Source: JAFALK01 sp036500605 (GTDB taxonomy: Bacteria; Pseudomonadota; Gammaproteobacteria; Burkholderiales; Burkholderiaceae_C). From it: 64,000 bases of DNA. Position 1 is the stretch's first letter, and every line of letters begins with the position of its first letter. Position numbers and translations under genes: made by a program. Location: assembly GCA_036500605.1 (NCBI GenBank), contig DASYBU010000056.1, forward strand, positions 1-64,000. The letters run 5' to 3'. Shown one piece after another: positions 26,549-34,397 of this stretch. Under the pieces are notes generated by a model that did no database searches, was not told where the DNA came from, and saw only the letters and a program-made list of their open reading frames with translations.

Positions 26549-27430
26549 ATGAATGGACTTGTAGGCAGCATCGTCGCGCTGGTAACGCCGATGCAGGAAG
26601 ACGGCAGCGTGGACAACGCCGCGCTGCGCGGCCTGATCGACTGGCACATCGCCGAAGGCACCGACTGCATCTGCGTGGTCGGCACCACCGGCGAATCGCC
26701 GACCGTGAGCATGGACGAGAACCGCGAAGTGATTCGCGTGGCCGTCGAGCACGCCAAGGGCCGCGTGCCGATCATGGCCGGCACGGGCGCCAACAACACG
26801 TCCGAAGCCATCGAACTGAGCCGTTATGCCAAAGAGGTGGGCGCCGACAGCACGCTCTCCGTCGTGCCCTACTACAACAAGCCTTCGCAGGAAGGCATCT
26901 ACCAGCACTACAAGGCGATCGCCGAGGCCGTGGACATCCCGATGATGCTCTACAACGTGCCCGGCCGCACCGTGGCCGATATGCAGCCCGAGACGGCGCT
27001 GCGCTGCGCGGAACTGCCCGGCGTGTTCGGTGTCAAGGAGGCCACCGGCAATATCGAGCGCGCGGCCTGGCTGATCAAGCATGCGCCCAAGAGTTTCTCG
27101 ATCTATTCGGGCGACGACGGCACCGCCATCGCGCTGATGCTGCTGGGCGGCCACGGCAACGTGAGCGTGACCGCCAACGTGGCGCCGCGCGCCATGAAGG
27201 CGCTTTGCAAGGCCGCGCTGGCCGGTGATGTGAAAGAGGCCACGCGCATCCACATGCAGCTGCTTGCGCTGCACAAGCAGTTGTTCTGTGAACCCAGCCC
27301 CGCCCCGGCCAAATGGGCCTTGTCGCGCCTCGGCCGTTGCAAGCCCGCCCTGCGTCTCCCCATCACGCCCTTGACCTCCGCGGGTCAGGCCAGCGTCGAG
27401 CAGGCCATGCGCGAAGCAGGTCTGCTCTAA
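26549..27430 (+). CDS. dapA: 4-hydroxy-tetrahydrodipicolinate synthase
   Basis: First committed enzyme of the lysine/meso-diaminopimelate branch, condensing pyruvate with aspartate semialdehyde. 293 residues, standard. Schiff-base Lys163 in GVKEATGN, Tyr135 and Arg140 in LYNVPGR, and the GTTGES loop at 46-51 are all present. A TAGAAT hexamer at 26513-26518 is a plausible -10. bamC follows after 65 bp; dapA-bamC (nlpB/dapX) adjacency is a conserved arrangement in proteobacteria, which supports both calls. Confidence 0.97.
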   Translation: MNGLVGSIVALVTPMQEDGSVDNAALRGLIDWHIAEGTDCICVVGTTGESPTVSMDENREVIRVAVEHAKGRVPIMAGTGANNTSEAIELSRYAKEVGADSTLSVVPYYNKPSQEGIYQHYKAIAEAVDIPMMLYNVPGRTVADMQPETALRCAELPGVFGVKEATGNIERAAWLIKHAPKSFSIYSGDDGTAIALMLLGGHGNVSVTANVAPRAMKALCKAALAGDVKEATRIHMQLLALHKQLFCEPSPAPAKWALSRLGRCKPALRLPITPLTSAGQASVEQAMREAGLL

Positions 27431-27495
27431 TCGCCCCCACTCAGTTCTGCCGGGCCGCACATTTTTCAGCGGTTCGACCTTTGGAGATTTCCAGC

Positions 27496-28716
27496 GTGAT
27501 TCGTTTCCCAGTTACCTCGCGTTCAGTTCAGCGGCCAGCGTTTCGTCTGGCAGTCCTGGCCCTCGCGGCCTCCCTGGCTGGCTGCAGCACCATCGAAGGC
27601 TGGTTCTTCTCCGACAAGGACGGTTACCGCACCCAGGCGCGCCAGGTTGAAGCCCTGCAGGTGCCGCCCGACCTGAGCCAGCTCGACAACCGCACCGTGG
27701 TGCCGGGCACCGTGATCAGCGCTGCGGCCATGCAGTCCGATGGCGCCACGCCGGGCCAGCCGGGCCAAGCGCGCCCCACCGCCGCGGCGCTTCGCCCCTC
27801 GCAAGAACGCGTGGCCCTGAACAGCGCCGGTGACGTGAGCTTCGAACACCTGGGCACCGAACGCTGGGTGCATGCCACCGGCACGCCCGAGGCGCTGTGG
27901 CCGCAGGCCAAGAACTTCTGGCTCGACCAGGGTTATACGATCGAAACCGAGAAGGCCGACATCGGCCTGATGGAAACCGGCTGGCGCGAAGACCGCAGCA
28001 AGCTGCCGACCGACCTGATCCGCAGCACCCTGGGCAAGCTGTTCGACGGCCTGTGGGACAGCGGCCTGCGCGACAAGTTCCGCACACGCTTCGAGCGCGA
28101 CGGCAAGGGCGGCACCAACATCTACATCAGCCAGCAGGGCCTGGCCGAGGTCTACACCGACGCCCAGCACGACAACACCGCCTGGCAGCCGCGCCCGAAT
28201 GATCCACAGCTCGAGGCCCTCATGCTCTCGCGCCTGATGCTCAAGCTCGGCGGCAAGGACGTTGACCCGGCCACGCTGGCCAGCGCGGCTTCGGCACCGC
28301 AAGTTGCCGCGGCTGATACTGGCAAGAACCCGGGACTGATCGCGCCTGATGCTCCGGTGGCCGCGCGGATCACCGGCATCCCCGACCAGATCCTGGTCAA
28401 CGACGACTTCGATCGCGCATGGCGCCGTGTCGGCCAGTCGCTGGACCGTCATGGCTTCACCGTGGAAGACCGCGACCGTCCGCAAGGCCTGTTCTATCTG
28501 CGCTACGCCGACCCGACGCAAGCCGGCAAGGACGAGCCCAATTTCTTCCAGAAGCTGTTCGGTGCCAAGGAAACCGGCGCGGCCGGCCGCTACCGCGTGA
28601 AGGTGCTGACAGCCGACGGCAAGAGCACGGTCATGATCCTCGACAACACCGGCAAGCAGGTCACCGACGAGAACGCCAAGCGCATCCTCGGCATGCTGAT
28701 GAACGACCTGCGCTAA
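27496..28716 (+). CDS. bamC: Outer-membrane assembly lipoprotein BamC
   Basis: Accessory lipoprotein of the BAM complex that inserts outer-membrane proteins. 406 residues from the GTG at 27496, which has GGAG 10 nt ahead; the open frame reaches further upstream into dapA but without family resemblance. A lipoprotein signal with lipobox LAGC sits near residues 30-33, and the segment after it (FSDKDGYRTQARQVEALQVPPDLSQL) matches the conserved BamC N-terminal stretch that contacts BamD. Two helix-grip domains follow, joined by an Ala-rich linker near 260-290. Ends in a clear terminator at 28737-28772. Confidence 0.92.
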   Translation: MIRFPVTSRSVQRPAFRLAVLALAASLAGCSTIEGWFFSDKDGYRTQARQVEALQVPPDLSQLDNRTVVPGTVISAAAMQSDGATPGQPGQARPTAAALRPSQERVALNSAGDVSFEHLGTERWVHATGTPEALWPQAKNFWLDQGYTIETEKADIGLMETGWREDRSKLPTDLIRSTLGKLFDGLWDSGLRDKFRTRFERDGKGGTNIYISQQGLAEVYTDAQHDNTAWQPRPNDPQLEALMLSRLMLKLGGKDVDPATLASAASAPQVAAADTGKNPGLIAPDAPVAARITGIPDQILVNDDFDRAWRRVGQSLDRHGFTVEDRDRPQGLFYLRYADPTQAGKDEPNFFQKLFGAKETGAAGRYRVKVLTADGKSTVMILDNTGKQVTDENAKRILGMLMNDLR

Positions 28717-28736
28717 AGCGGCTCCCGTTCCGCCCG

Positions 28737-28772
28737 AGCCGCCCGCCGCAAGGCCGGCGGCTTTTTATTTAT
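28737..28772 (+). terminator. Rho-independent terminator after bamC
   Basis: AGCCGCC (28737-28743) pairs with GGCGGCT (28756-28762), followed by TTTTATTTATTT. Located 21 bp after the bamC stop. Confidence 0.9.
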
Positions 28773-28801
28773 TTGGGTTCGATGATGAAGGAACCAGGCG
28801 C

Positions 28802-29587
28802 ATGCGCTTTTGCAGTCTCGGCAGCGGCAGCGGTGGCAATGGCACGCTGATCGAAGCCAGCCAGGGCATCACGCAGACGCGCGTGCTGGTCGACTGCGGC
28901 TTCTCATTGCGTGAGTTGGTCAAGCGCCTGGCGCGAGCCGGCAGCACCCCCGATGAACTCGACGCCGTGTTCATCACGCATGAGCACGGCGACCACGCCG
29001 GCTGCGCGATCACACTGGCCCAAAAGCATCGCCTTCCGATCTACACGAGCCGCGGCACCTGGCGTGCGATCAGCGCCCGGATGAGCGAAAACTTCGATGC
29101 CAAGCGGCTGCGTTTCGTCGCCGACGACGACATCGTGGTCTTGGGCGATCTCGAACTGCACCCCTTCGCGGTGCCCCACGATGCCAACGAGCCGCTGCAA
29201 TTGCGCGTCAGCGACGGGCAGCGCCGCCTCGGCTTGATCACCGATATCGGCTCACTCGCGCCCCAGGTTCTGGCGGCGTTGCAAGGGCAGCATGCGCTGC
29301 TGCTCGAATGCAATCATGATGAGGCGCTGCTGCGCGCCTCAAGCTACCCGGCATCGCTCAAACGGCGCATCCTGGGCACGCACGGGCATCTGGCGAACCA
29401 TGTGTCGGCCGAGCTGCTGGCAGCGGTGCTACACGCGGGCTTGAACACGGTTGTGGCCGCGCATCTTTCAGAGCGCAACAACCGACCCGAGCTGGCACGC
29501 CAGGCGCTTGCCGCCGTGCTGGGCTGCGCGGCAGCGGATGTGCGCGTGGCCGATCAGGCGCTCGGCCTGGACTGGATGAGCATCTAG
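28802..29587 (+). CDS. MBL-fold metallohydrolase (YycJ/WalJ-like)
   Basis: 261 residues with the metallo-beta-lactamase fold. Zinc motif HEHGDH at 60-65, preceded by VLVDCGFS and followed by AVPHDANEPL and LGTHGHLANH. The opening MRFCSLGSGSGGNGTLIE is diagnostic of the YycJ/WalJ subgroup, predicted DNA or nucleic-acid exonucleases related to RNase Z; in Firmicutes it affects coordination of division with replication. The biochemical role in betaproteobacteria is not established. Monocistronic between two terminators. Confidence 0.85.
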   Translation: MRFCSLGSGSGGNGTLIEASQGITQTRVLVDCGFSLRELVKRLARAGSTPDELDAVFITHEHGDHAGCAITLAQKHRLPIYTSRGTWRAISARMSENFDAKRLRFVADDDIVVLGDLELHPFAVPHDANEPLQLRVSDGQRRLGLITDIGSLAPQVLAALQGQHALLLECNHDEALLRASSYPASLKRRILGTHGHLANHVSAELLAAVLHAGLNTVVAAHLSERNNRPELARQALAAVLGCAAADVRVADQALGLDWMSI

Positions 29588-29618
29588 AGTTCGCGAAAAC
29601 GGAATCGCCAAAGCGACA

Positions 29619-29650
29619 AAAGGCTGCTTGGTATTCACCAAGCAGCCTTC
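29619..29650 (-). terminator. Terminator for the small lipoprotein gene
   Basis: AAGGCTGCTTGGT (29620-29632), 4-nt loop, ACCAAGCAGCCTT (29637-29649): a perfect 13-bp stem. On minus it ends in TTTTG, so it serves the lipoprotein gene; it also lies 32 bp after the MBL hydrolase stop and could act both ways. Confidence 0.85.
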
Positions 29651-29688
29651 TGAAGCGATCAGCTTGAAGCCCGTGAGGGCTTCAGCGA

Positions 29689-29883
29689 TTACTTGCTGGC
29701 AGCAGCCGAAGCAGCGTCAGCAGCCACAGGAGCCGAAGCGTCCATCATCGGAGCCGAAGCGGCTTCCGAAGCGGCAGGAGCCGGAGCAGCCACGGGAGCC
29801 GGGGCAGCTTGTTCAGCAGGCTTGCTGCAAGCAGCCAGAGCAACAGCAGCAAACAGGGAAGCCAACAGGATCGACTTTTTCAT
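29689..29883 (-). CDS. Small Ala/Pro-rich lipoprotein
   Basis: 64 residues starting MKKSILLASLFAAVALAACS; the lipobox LAAC puts the acylated Cys near residue 19, leaving a mature peptide of about 45 residues made almost wholly of Ala, Pro, Ser and Val. No domain is recognisable. Such tiny lipoproteins may tether envelope layers or act as spacers. An upstream in-frame ATG (29916) is disfavoured because it would bury the signal peptide. The gene has its own consensus-like -10 at 30012-30017, a leader with two dyads and a strong terminator, so it looks abundantly and independently expressed. Function unknown. Confidence 0.75.
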   Translation of the reverse strand: MKKSILLASLFAAVALAACSKPAEQAAPAPVAAPAPAASEAASAPMMDASAPVAADAASAAASK

Positions 29884-29914
29884 ACTTGTCCTCAAGATCG
29901 TTAAACGACGATTC

Positions 29915-29928
29915 AATTACCGGTAATT
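29915..29928. promoter_or_regulatory. Perfect 14-bp palindrome upstream of the lipoprotein gene
   Basis: AATTACCGGTAATT, 32-45 nt ahead of the start codon. Good candidate for a repressor site or leader element; the protein is unknown. Confidence 0.45.
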
Positions 29929-29930
29929 TT

Positions 29931-29962
29931 GAAGCCACACAAGCTGATGCCGGTGTGGCTTC
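29931..29962. promoter_or_regulatory. Leader hairpin upstream of the lipoprotein gene
   Basis: GAAGCCACAC and GTGTGGCTTC, perfect 10-bp arms with a 12-nt loop. No T tract follows on minus, so it is more likely a leader structure or stability element than a terminator of the upstream gene. Confidence 0.45.
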
Positions 29963-30011
29963 GCAGAACAAGACGTGGAAAAGCTCGAGCGTTTCCCTCG
30001 CCTAGCCGCGC

Positions 30012-30017
30012 ATTATA
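30012..30017 (-). promoter_or_regulatory. Consensus -10 hexamer for the lipoprotein gene
   Basis: TATAAT on minus, a perfect -10 match rare in this GC-rich DNA, 11 bp downstream of the stop of the previous minus-strand gene. It would give a leader of roughly 120 nt to the lipoprotein start. A convincing -35 is not visible. Confidence 0.5.
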
Positions 30018-30028
30018 TGCAAAGCAAA

Positions 30029-30562
30029 TCAAAGACCCAGCGTGCTGGCAGGAAATGCAGCCTCAGAACGTTGCGCGAGGGCGTCAAACCACTGCTCCAA
30101 ACGCAGACGATCGCCCGCCTGGACCGAAACCACGCCACGACCTAACTCCGAATTCAGCAGACGCAGGCTCCGATAAGGCTCGGCACCCGCCCCTTCACGT
30201 GTGCCAAAACAGGCCGCCGCCGGCGCCTTGTTGCCTTCGGGTTCAGGCTCATGTTGGCGCGCATCCACGCAGTGGTCGTAGGTCGTTCGCCATTGAACAA
30301 AGCTGGGATGACGCCGCCGCGCTTCGTCGTATTGCAGCGCGAGCAGATGCAGCATGCGGCCGCGACGCGCCCACTGGGCCAAGGCATCGATCACTGCGCG
30401 ATCAGACCAGGGCCAATCGACAAAGCTCGCATCGATGCAATAGATCTCGCGACAGCCTTGTTCGCACAGGCCGATCAGTGTTGCGCGCAGCGCTTCCGCA
30501 TAGGCGGTTCGCCCCTCGAAAATGCCTTCAGTCGGATAGGGCTGGTCGGTCGTTTCGGTCAT
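30029..30562 (-). CDS. Conserved hypothetical protein coupled to the roxA-like gene (DUF7931-like)
   Basis: 177 residues; no catalytic motif recognised. Features that can be seen are EGRTAYAEALRATLIGLCEQGCREIYCIDASFVDWPWSD early on, RGRMLHLLALQYDEARRRHPSFVQWR in the middle and the ending AFPASTLGL. I recall proteins of this shape next to cupin-type hydroxylases in Burkholderiales, annotated only as DUF. The short basic RRRHP stretch and the absence of signal or membrane segments suggest a cytoplasmic protein. The ATG at 30562 overlaps the hydroxylase stop (ATGA), which fixes the start and implies a linked role. Confidence 0.7.
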   Translation of the reverse strand: MTETTDQPYPTEGIFEGRTAYAEALRATLIGLCEQGCREIYCIDASFVDWPWSDRAVIDALAQWARRGRMLHLLALQYDEARRRHPSFVQWRTTYDHCVDARQHEPEPEGNKAPAAACFGTREGAGAEPYRSLRLLNSELGRGVVSVQAGDRLRLEQWFDALAQRSEAAFPASTLGL

Positions 30563-31692
30563 GGCATCAAAGGCTGCAACCAGCCGTCCTCGGTCCATTG
30601 CATCAACAGTTCGCGGGCACCGTCGGAGAGGCGCTCGACATCGGCGGCGCTGAGCTCGCGCGTGTCGGCCAGGCCCTGCATCAGCTTCGCGTCACGCCCG
30701 CTTGCACGGAACGATTCGCCGTTGATGAAGACATGCGCCGCGTCGTACAGCATGCGTGTGCGCGGGTCCAATCGCGCGCCACAACCTTCGGGCAGCGGGT
30801 CACCGATATCGAACCACACACGCGGCTTGGGCTCGGTCAGCGTCTCGCCCAAGGCGCGCTCTAACGCCAAGGGTTGGCGCAGTGCGCGCTCGGCCGCATC
30901 ACGGGCAAAGATTTGTAAATCGATTGGGACAAGCCCTGCTTGCGCAGTTGCCGCCTGCTTGGGGTCGGCGTAGATGCGGTCCGCATAACCACTGTCTTCA
31001 GCGTCTTCGGCGTCGTCCAGCAAGCGCGCCAGCAGCTCGCGCGCCAACTCCAGCCGGCCGGGCGCGCGGAACCCCACCGAACAGGTCATGCAATCACCGC
31101 CTTCGGCCACGCCGTCATGCGCCCAGCCGGGCGGCAGGTAGAGCATGTCGCCGGGCTCCAGCAGGAACTCTTCCCCAGGCTCGAAGTTGGCAATGATCTT
31201 GAGCGGCACATCGTCGCGCATCACCGCATCTTTCTGCGCGCCGATACGCCAGCGCCGGCGCCCCGCCACCTGGATCAGGAACACGTCGTAGGAATCGAAA
31301 TGCGGGCCCACACCGCCGCCATCCGACGCATACGAGATCATCAGATCGTCGAGTCGCGCGGCGGGCAAAAAGTTGAAGCGCTGGAGCATGGCGTGCGCCG
31401 CCTCGACCTGCAGATCGAGCCCTTGCACGAGCAGCGTCCAGCCCGCTTTCGAGAACGGCGGCAGCTTCGCCACGGGCCCCTGCTTCATCGTCCAGCGGCC
31501 GTCGAAATGCGTGATCAACCGCGACTCCGTCGCCTCGCTCGCCGCCAACTCGGCCAGCTCCGCGCGCGTGGCCGGTGGCACCACGCCGGGAAACGCCTGG
31601 CGCACCAGCAGCGGCTTCTTCTGCCAATGCTTGCGCATGAACTGCTCGGGGCTCAGGCCGCCCAGCAGCGGGGTTTTGGTTTCGATAGTCAT
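30559..31692 (-). CDS. Ribosomal protein hydroxylase of the cupin/JmjC family (RoxA/YcfD-like)
   Basis: Fe(II)/2-oxoglutarate oxygenase, 377 residues, like YcfD/RoxA that hydroxylates an Arg of ribosomal protein uL16. The iron triad is His131 and Asp133 (GGGVGPHFDSYDVF) and His192 (PPGWAHDG); Arg residues of the cosubstrate site follow (GRRRWRIG). A dimerisation region and a C-terminal winged-helix (RLSDGARELLMQWTEDGWLQP) complete the RoxA architecture. Divergent from the FKBP isomerase gene with a dispersed repeat between. Substrate assignment is by family only. Confidence 0.85.
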   Translation of the reverse strand: MTIETKTPLLGGLSPEQFMRKHWQKKPLLVRQAFPGVVPPATRAELAELAASEATESRLITHFDGRWTMKQGPVAKLPPFSKAGWTLLVQGLDLQVEAAHAMLQRFNFLPAARLDDLMISYASDGGGVGPHFDSYDVFLIQVAGRRRWRIGAQKDAVMRDDVPLKIIANFEPGEEFLLEPGDMLYLPPGWAHDGVAEGGDCMTCSVGFRAPGRLELARELLARLLDDAEDAEDSGYADRIYADPKQAATAQAGLVPIDLQIFARDAAERALRQPLALERALGETLTEPKPRVWFDIGDPLPEGCGARLDPRTRMLYDAAHVFINGESFRASGRDAKLMQGLADTRELSAADVERLSDGARELLMQWTEDGWLQPLMP

Positions 31693-31730
31693 GCCCGCGA
31701 TTATCGCGAGCCTTTGTGATCGAGACGTCC

Positions 31731-31834
31731 ACCGGGCCGCCCCCAGGACGGCTCGAGCCGATGTCAGGGGTGGCTAACGCCGCGCCTGATCGGCATCCCC
31801 TCGGGGATCGACTGCGTACTCGCGGGCGAGGGGC
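31731..31834 (+). repeat. Dispersed ~104 bp repeat family 2, copy 2, upstream of the FKBP isomerase gene
   Basis: Reverse-complement match to 4203-4306 along its whole length. Contains GCCGATGTCA, CGGCATCCCC and GCGTACTCGCGGGCGAGGGG. It ends 13 nt before the start codon of the FKBP gene (31848), in the same orientation to the gene as copy 1 has to marC (16 nt). A -10-like TAAAAT begins 1 nt after it. Confidence 0.7.
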
Positions 31835-31835
31835 C

Positions 31836-31841
31836 TAAAAT
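31836..31841 (+). promoter_or_regulatory. -10 element positioned for a leaderless FKBP isomerase transcript
   Basis: TAAAAT ends 7 nt before the A of the ATG at 31848, identical in sequence and spacing to the mutL site at 13648-13653. The -35 region would lie inside the 104 bp repeat. Confidence 0.5.
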
Positions 31842-31847
31842 ACACGC

Positions 31848-32366
31848 ATGCAAATTACAGCTCCATGCGTCGTTTCTCTTTTGTGGAAACTCGAAGACGC
31901 CCAAGGCCAGTTGATTGACGAACTGGCGGAACCGCTTGAATTCTTCTTCGGCGGCGAAGACCTTTTCGCCAAGGTCGAAGAAGTATTGCTCGACCAGGAA
32001 ACCGGCTTCGAGGCCAGCGTGGCGCTCGAGCCGGAACATGCGTTTGGCGATTACGACTCGAACCTCGTCTGCTTCGAATCCAAGACCCTGTTCCCGGATG
32101 GTGTAGAGGCCGGCATGCAGTTCGAAGGCCTGCCCGAAGGCGCCGCCACCGAAGAGATGCCGCAAGCCATCTACACCGTGACCGAGGTCTATCCCGAGCA
32201 CGTGGTGCTCGATGGCAACCACCCGCTCGCCGGTGTGGGTCTGCGCATGCATCTGAAGGTGCTCGACGTGCGTGAAGCCACGGAGCAGGAGATCGAAGCG
32301 GGCAGTCTCGGCGAAGCGGTCTTCAGCGTCGCGACGGGCGCCCCGCCGGACTCCACACTGCACTGA
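31848..32366 (+). CDS. FKBP-type peptidyl-prolyl isomerase (SlpA/SlyD-like)
   Basis: Cytoplasmic proline isomerase and chaperone, 172 residues. CVVSLLWKLEDAQGQLIDEL opens the FKBP domain; an insert-in-flap region at about 70-130 and VVLDGNHPLAGVGLRMHLKVLDV near the end are SlyD/SlpA hallmarks. It lacks the His/Cys-rich metal tail of E. coli SlyD. Burkholderiales annotate this branch as SlpA or SlyD interchangeably. Its promoter overlaps dispersed repeat copy 2, and its 3' side faces the hairpin pair C/D. Confidence 0.88.
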   Translation: MQITAPCVVSLLWKLEDAQGQLIDELAEPLEFFFGGEDLFAKVEEVLLDQETGFEASVALEPEHAFGDYDSNLVCFESKTLFPDGVEAGMQFEGLPEGAATEEMPQAIYTVTEVYPEHVVLDGNHPLAGVGLRMHLKVLDVREATEQEIEAGSLGEAVFSVATGAPPDSTLH

Positions 32367-32454
32367 AACGCGCGTTAGCGGGTGAAGATGCCTGAAGGCT
32401 TCGCCGCCCACTCCTTGCAGGATGAGTTCTTTGCGAAGACCTGCGCGCTATACC

Positions 32455-32526
32455 GCCAGCACGTCCCGACCCGTATTCGCCTCCGAACCCGCTTATGTCG
32501 GCGAATACGGGTCGGAACATGCTGGC
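32455..32526 (-). repeat. Variable-stem hairpin element C (subtype I, loop sense on minus)
   Basis: Arms 32455-32481 and 32500-32526 pair over 27 bp around an 18-nt loop (32482-32499). Outer arms GCCAGCACGTCCCG and CGGAACATGCTGGC match element A; the inner stem is ACCCGTATTCGCC, differing from A at five positions, each compensated on the other arm. The two imperfect pairs are G.T on minus. The flank AAACCTCGGTG beyond the arm is also shared with A, so homology extends past the hairpin. Confidence 0.85.
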
Positions 32527-32594
32527 TGCACACCGAGGTTTGTTGAGAAAACCGGCGTCCGCACACACCTCGTCGAAGAACCCACGGATGGAAG

Positions 32595-32670
32595 AAGCCG
32601 GAGTGTTCCTGCCTCTAACTGCCGACATAAGCGGGTTCGGAGGCAGTTAGAGGCAGGGACGCTCCGGCTT
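32595..32670 (+). repeat. Variable-stem hairpin element D (subtype II, loop sense on plus)
   Basis: Arms 32595-32623 and 32642-32670 pair over 29 bp around an 18-nt loop 32624-32641 (GACATAAGCGGGTTCGGA). Outer arms AAGCCGGAGTGTTCC and GGGACGCTCCGGCTT match element B; the inner stem TGCCTCTAACTGCC differs from B by three compensated changes. The two G.T wobbles are at the same positions as in A, B and C. It diverges from element C, 68 bp away, between the convergent FKBP and dut genes. Confidence 0.85.
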
Positions 32671-32735
32671 CAGTCGCCCGCTCATCGCAGGGCGAACCCG
32701 CAGCTGTCGCGCAGCACAGGCCGTGTTGCGGACTC

Positions 32736-33191
32736 TCAGGCCTTGCCGGTCGAGCCGAAGCCGCCTTCGCCGCGATGCGAGGCGTCGAAATCCGCGACAA
32801 GGCGGAAGCTCGCCTGCACTACCGGCACCAGCACCAATTGCGCGATGCGCTCCATCGGGTTGATGACGAAGGTCGTGTTGCCGCGGTTCCAGCAGCTGAC
32901 CATCAGCTGGCCCTGGTAATCGCTGTCGATCAAGCCGACCAAGTTGCCCAGCACAATGCCGTGCTTGTGGCCCAAGCCCGAGCGCGGCAGGATCAGTGCG
33001 GCAAGGCCCGGATCGGCGATGTGAATCGCCAGGCCGGTCGGGATCAGCGTGGTCTGACCCGGTTCGAGCGTGACGGCCGTATCGAGGCAGGCGCGCAGAT
33101 CGAGGCCGGCGCTGCCGGGGGTGGCATAGGTGGGCAGTTGCTCGGCCATGCGGGCGTCGAGCACCTTGATATCAACAGTCGTGGTCGTCAT
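32736..33191 (-). CDS. dut: Deoxyuridine triphosphatase
   Basis: Trimeric enzyme that hydrolyses dUTP to dUMP, keeping uracil out of DNA and feeding thymidylate synthesis. 151 residues. The five motifs are visible: GSAGLDLRA, PRSGLGHKHGI, GNLVGLIDSDYQG, RIAQLVLVPV and RGEGGFGSTG, the last being the flexible C-terminal P-loop-like tail. The start overlaps the coaBC stop by 4 bp (ATGA). coaBC-dut adjacency is conserved across proteobacteria. It is the last gene of the long minus-strand salvage run; hairpins C/D lie directly downstream. Confidence 0.96.
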   Translation of the reverse strand: MTTTTVDIKVLDARMAEQLPTYATPGSAGLDLRACLDTAVTLEPGQTTLIPTGLAIHIADPGLAALILPRSGLGHKHGIVLGNLVGLIDSDYQGQLMVSCWNRGNTTFVINPMERIAQLVLVPVVQASFRLVADFDASHRGEGGFGSTGKA

Positions 33192-34387
33192 TGGGGAAGT
33201 CGGTTCGCGATTTCTTGGATCAGTTCACGGGCCAGGCTGAGCTTGTCGGCCGGGCCCAGGGAGCGCTCGCCGGCGGAGTCCACCAGCAGCAGCGTGTTGT
33301 CGTCGCGGCCGAAGGTGTCGGCGCCAATATTGCCCACCACCAGCGCCACCTTCTTGCGTTCGAGCTTGGCGCGCGCGTGCTTGGCCAGATCCTGGCTCTC
33401 GGCGGCAAAGCCGATGCACAGCGGTGGGCGCGGCAATGCGGCCACGGCGGCGAGGATGTCGGGGTTCTCGGTCAGCTCGATACCGGCGTTAGCACCGGAG
33501 CCGTCCTTCTTGATCTTCTGCGTGCTGGTGTTGAGCGGGCGCCAATCGGCCACGGCGGCCGTGGCGACAAACACCTCGCTGTGCAAGGCCAGGGACATCA
33601 CCGCTTCATGCATCTGCACGGCAGTCTGCACATCGATGCGGCGCACACGGCGCGGCGTGGGCAGGTGCACCGGGCCAGCCACCAGCGTGACCTCGGCGCC
33701 AGCTTCGGCCGCGGCGCGTGCCAGCGCAAAACCCATCTTGCCGCTGGAGCGGTTGGTCAGGCCGCGCACCGGATCGATCGGCTCGAAGGTCGGGCCGGCC
33801 GTGATCAACAGCTTGCGGCCTTGCAGCAGCTTGGGCTGGAAATGCGCGATGACTTCATCGAGCAGTTCGGCCGCTTCGAGCATGCGGCCATCGCCGATCT
33901 CGCCGCAGGCCTGGTCGCCGTTGCCGGGGCCGAGCACGAAAGCGCCATCGGCCTGGATCTGTTTGACGTTGCGCTGCGTGGCCGGATGCGCCCACATCTC
34001 GCGGTTCATGGCCGGCGCCACCAGCAGCGGGCAACGCTCGGCGGGCCGCGCCAACGCCGTCAGCGAAAGCAGATCATCGGCCCTGCCCTGCGCCAGCTTG
34101 GCGATCAGGTCGGCGCTGGCCGGGGCGATCAGCATCAGGTCGGCCTCGCGGCTCAGGTTGATGTGCGCCATGTTGTTGGGCTCGGCGGCGTCCCATTGGC
34201 TCGTCACCACGCGGCGGTTGGAGAGCGCCTGCAGCGTCACCGGTGTGATGAACTGTTCGGCCGCCTCGCTCATGATCACCTGCACCGTGGCGCCGGCCTT
34301 GCCGAGCAGCCGCACGAGTTCGGCGATCTTGTAGCAGGCGATGCCGCCGGAGAGGCCGAGGAGGATGTGTTTGCCGCTGAGTTGCAT
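33188..34387 (-). CDS. coaBC: Bifunctional phosphopantothenoylcysteine decarboxylase/synthetase
   Basis: Two steps of coenzyme A synthesis in one chain: CoaB ligates Cys to phosphopantothenate, CoaC decarboxylates the product. 399 residues. The CoaC flavodoxin-like half has GGIACYKIAELVR, AHINLSREADLMLIAPAS and the catalytic segment VAPAMNREMW; the CoaB half begins near 190 with LLITAGPTFEPIDPVRGLTNRSSGKMG, the CTP-binding dimer motif, and ends in GNIGADTFGRDDN. Normal length and order. It precedes dut with a 4-bp overlap and follows trmB by 10 bp. Confidence 0.96.
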   Translation of the reverse strand: MQLSGKHILLGLSGGIACYKIAELVRLLGKAGATVQVIMSEAAEQFITPVTLQALSNRRVVTSQWDAAEPNNMAHINLSREADLMLIAPASADLIAKLAQGRADDLLSLTALARPAERCPLLVAPAMNREMWAHPATQRNVKQIQADGAFVLGPGNGDQACGEIGDGRMLEAAELLDEVIAHFQPKLLQGRKLLITAGPTFEPIDPVRGLTNRSSGKMGFALARAAAEAGAEVTLVAGPVHLPTPRRVRRIDVQTAVQMHEAVMSLALHSEVFVATAAVADWRPLNTSTQKIKKDGSGANAGIELTENPDILAAVAALPRPPLCIGFAAESQDLAKHARAKLERKKVALVVGNIGADTFGRDDNTLLLVDSAGERSLGPADKLSLARELIQEIANRLPQ

Positions 34388-34397
34388 GAAGCGAACT

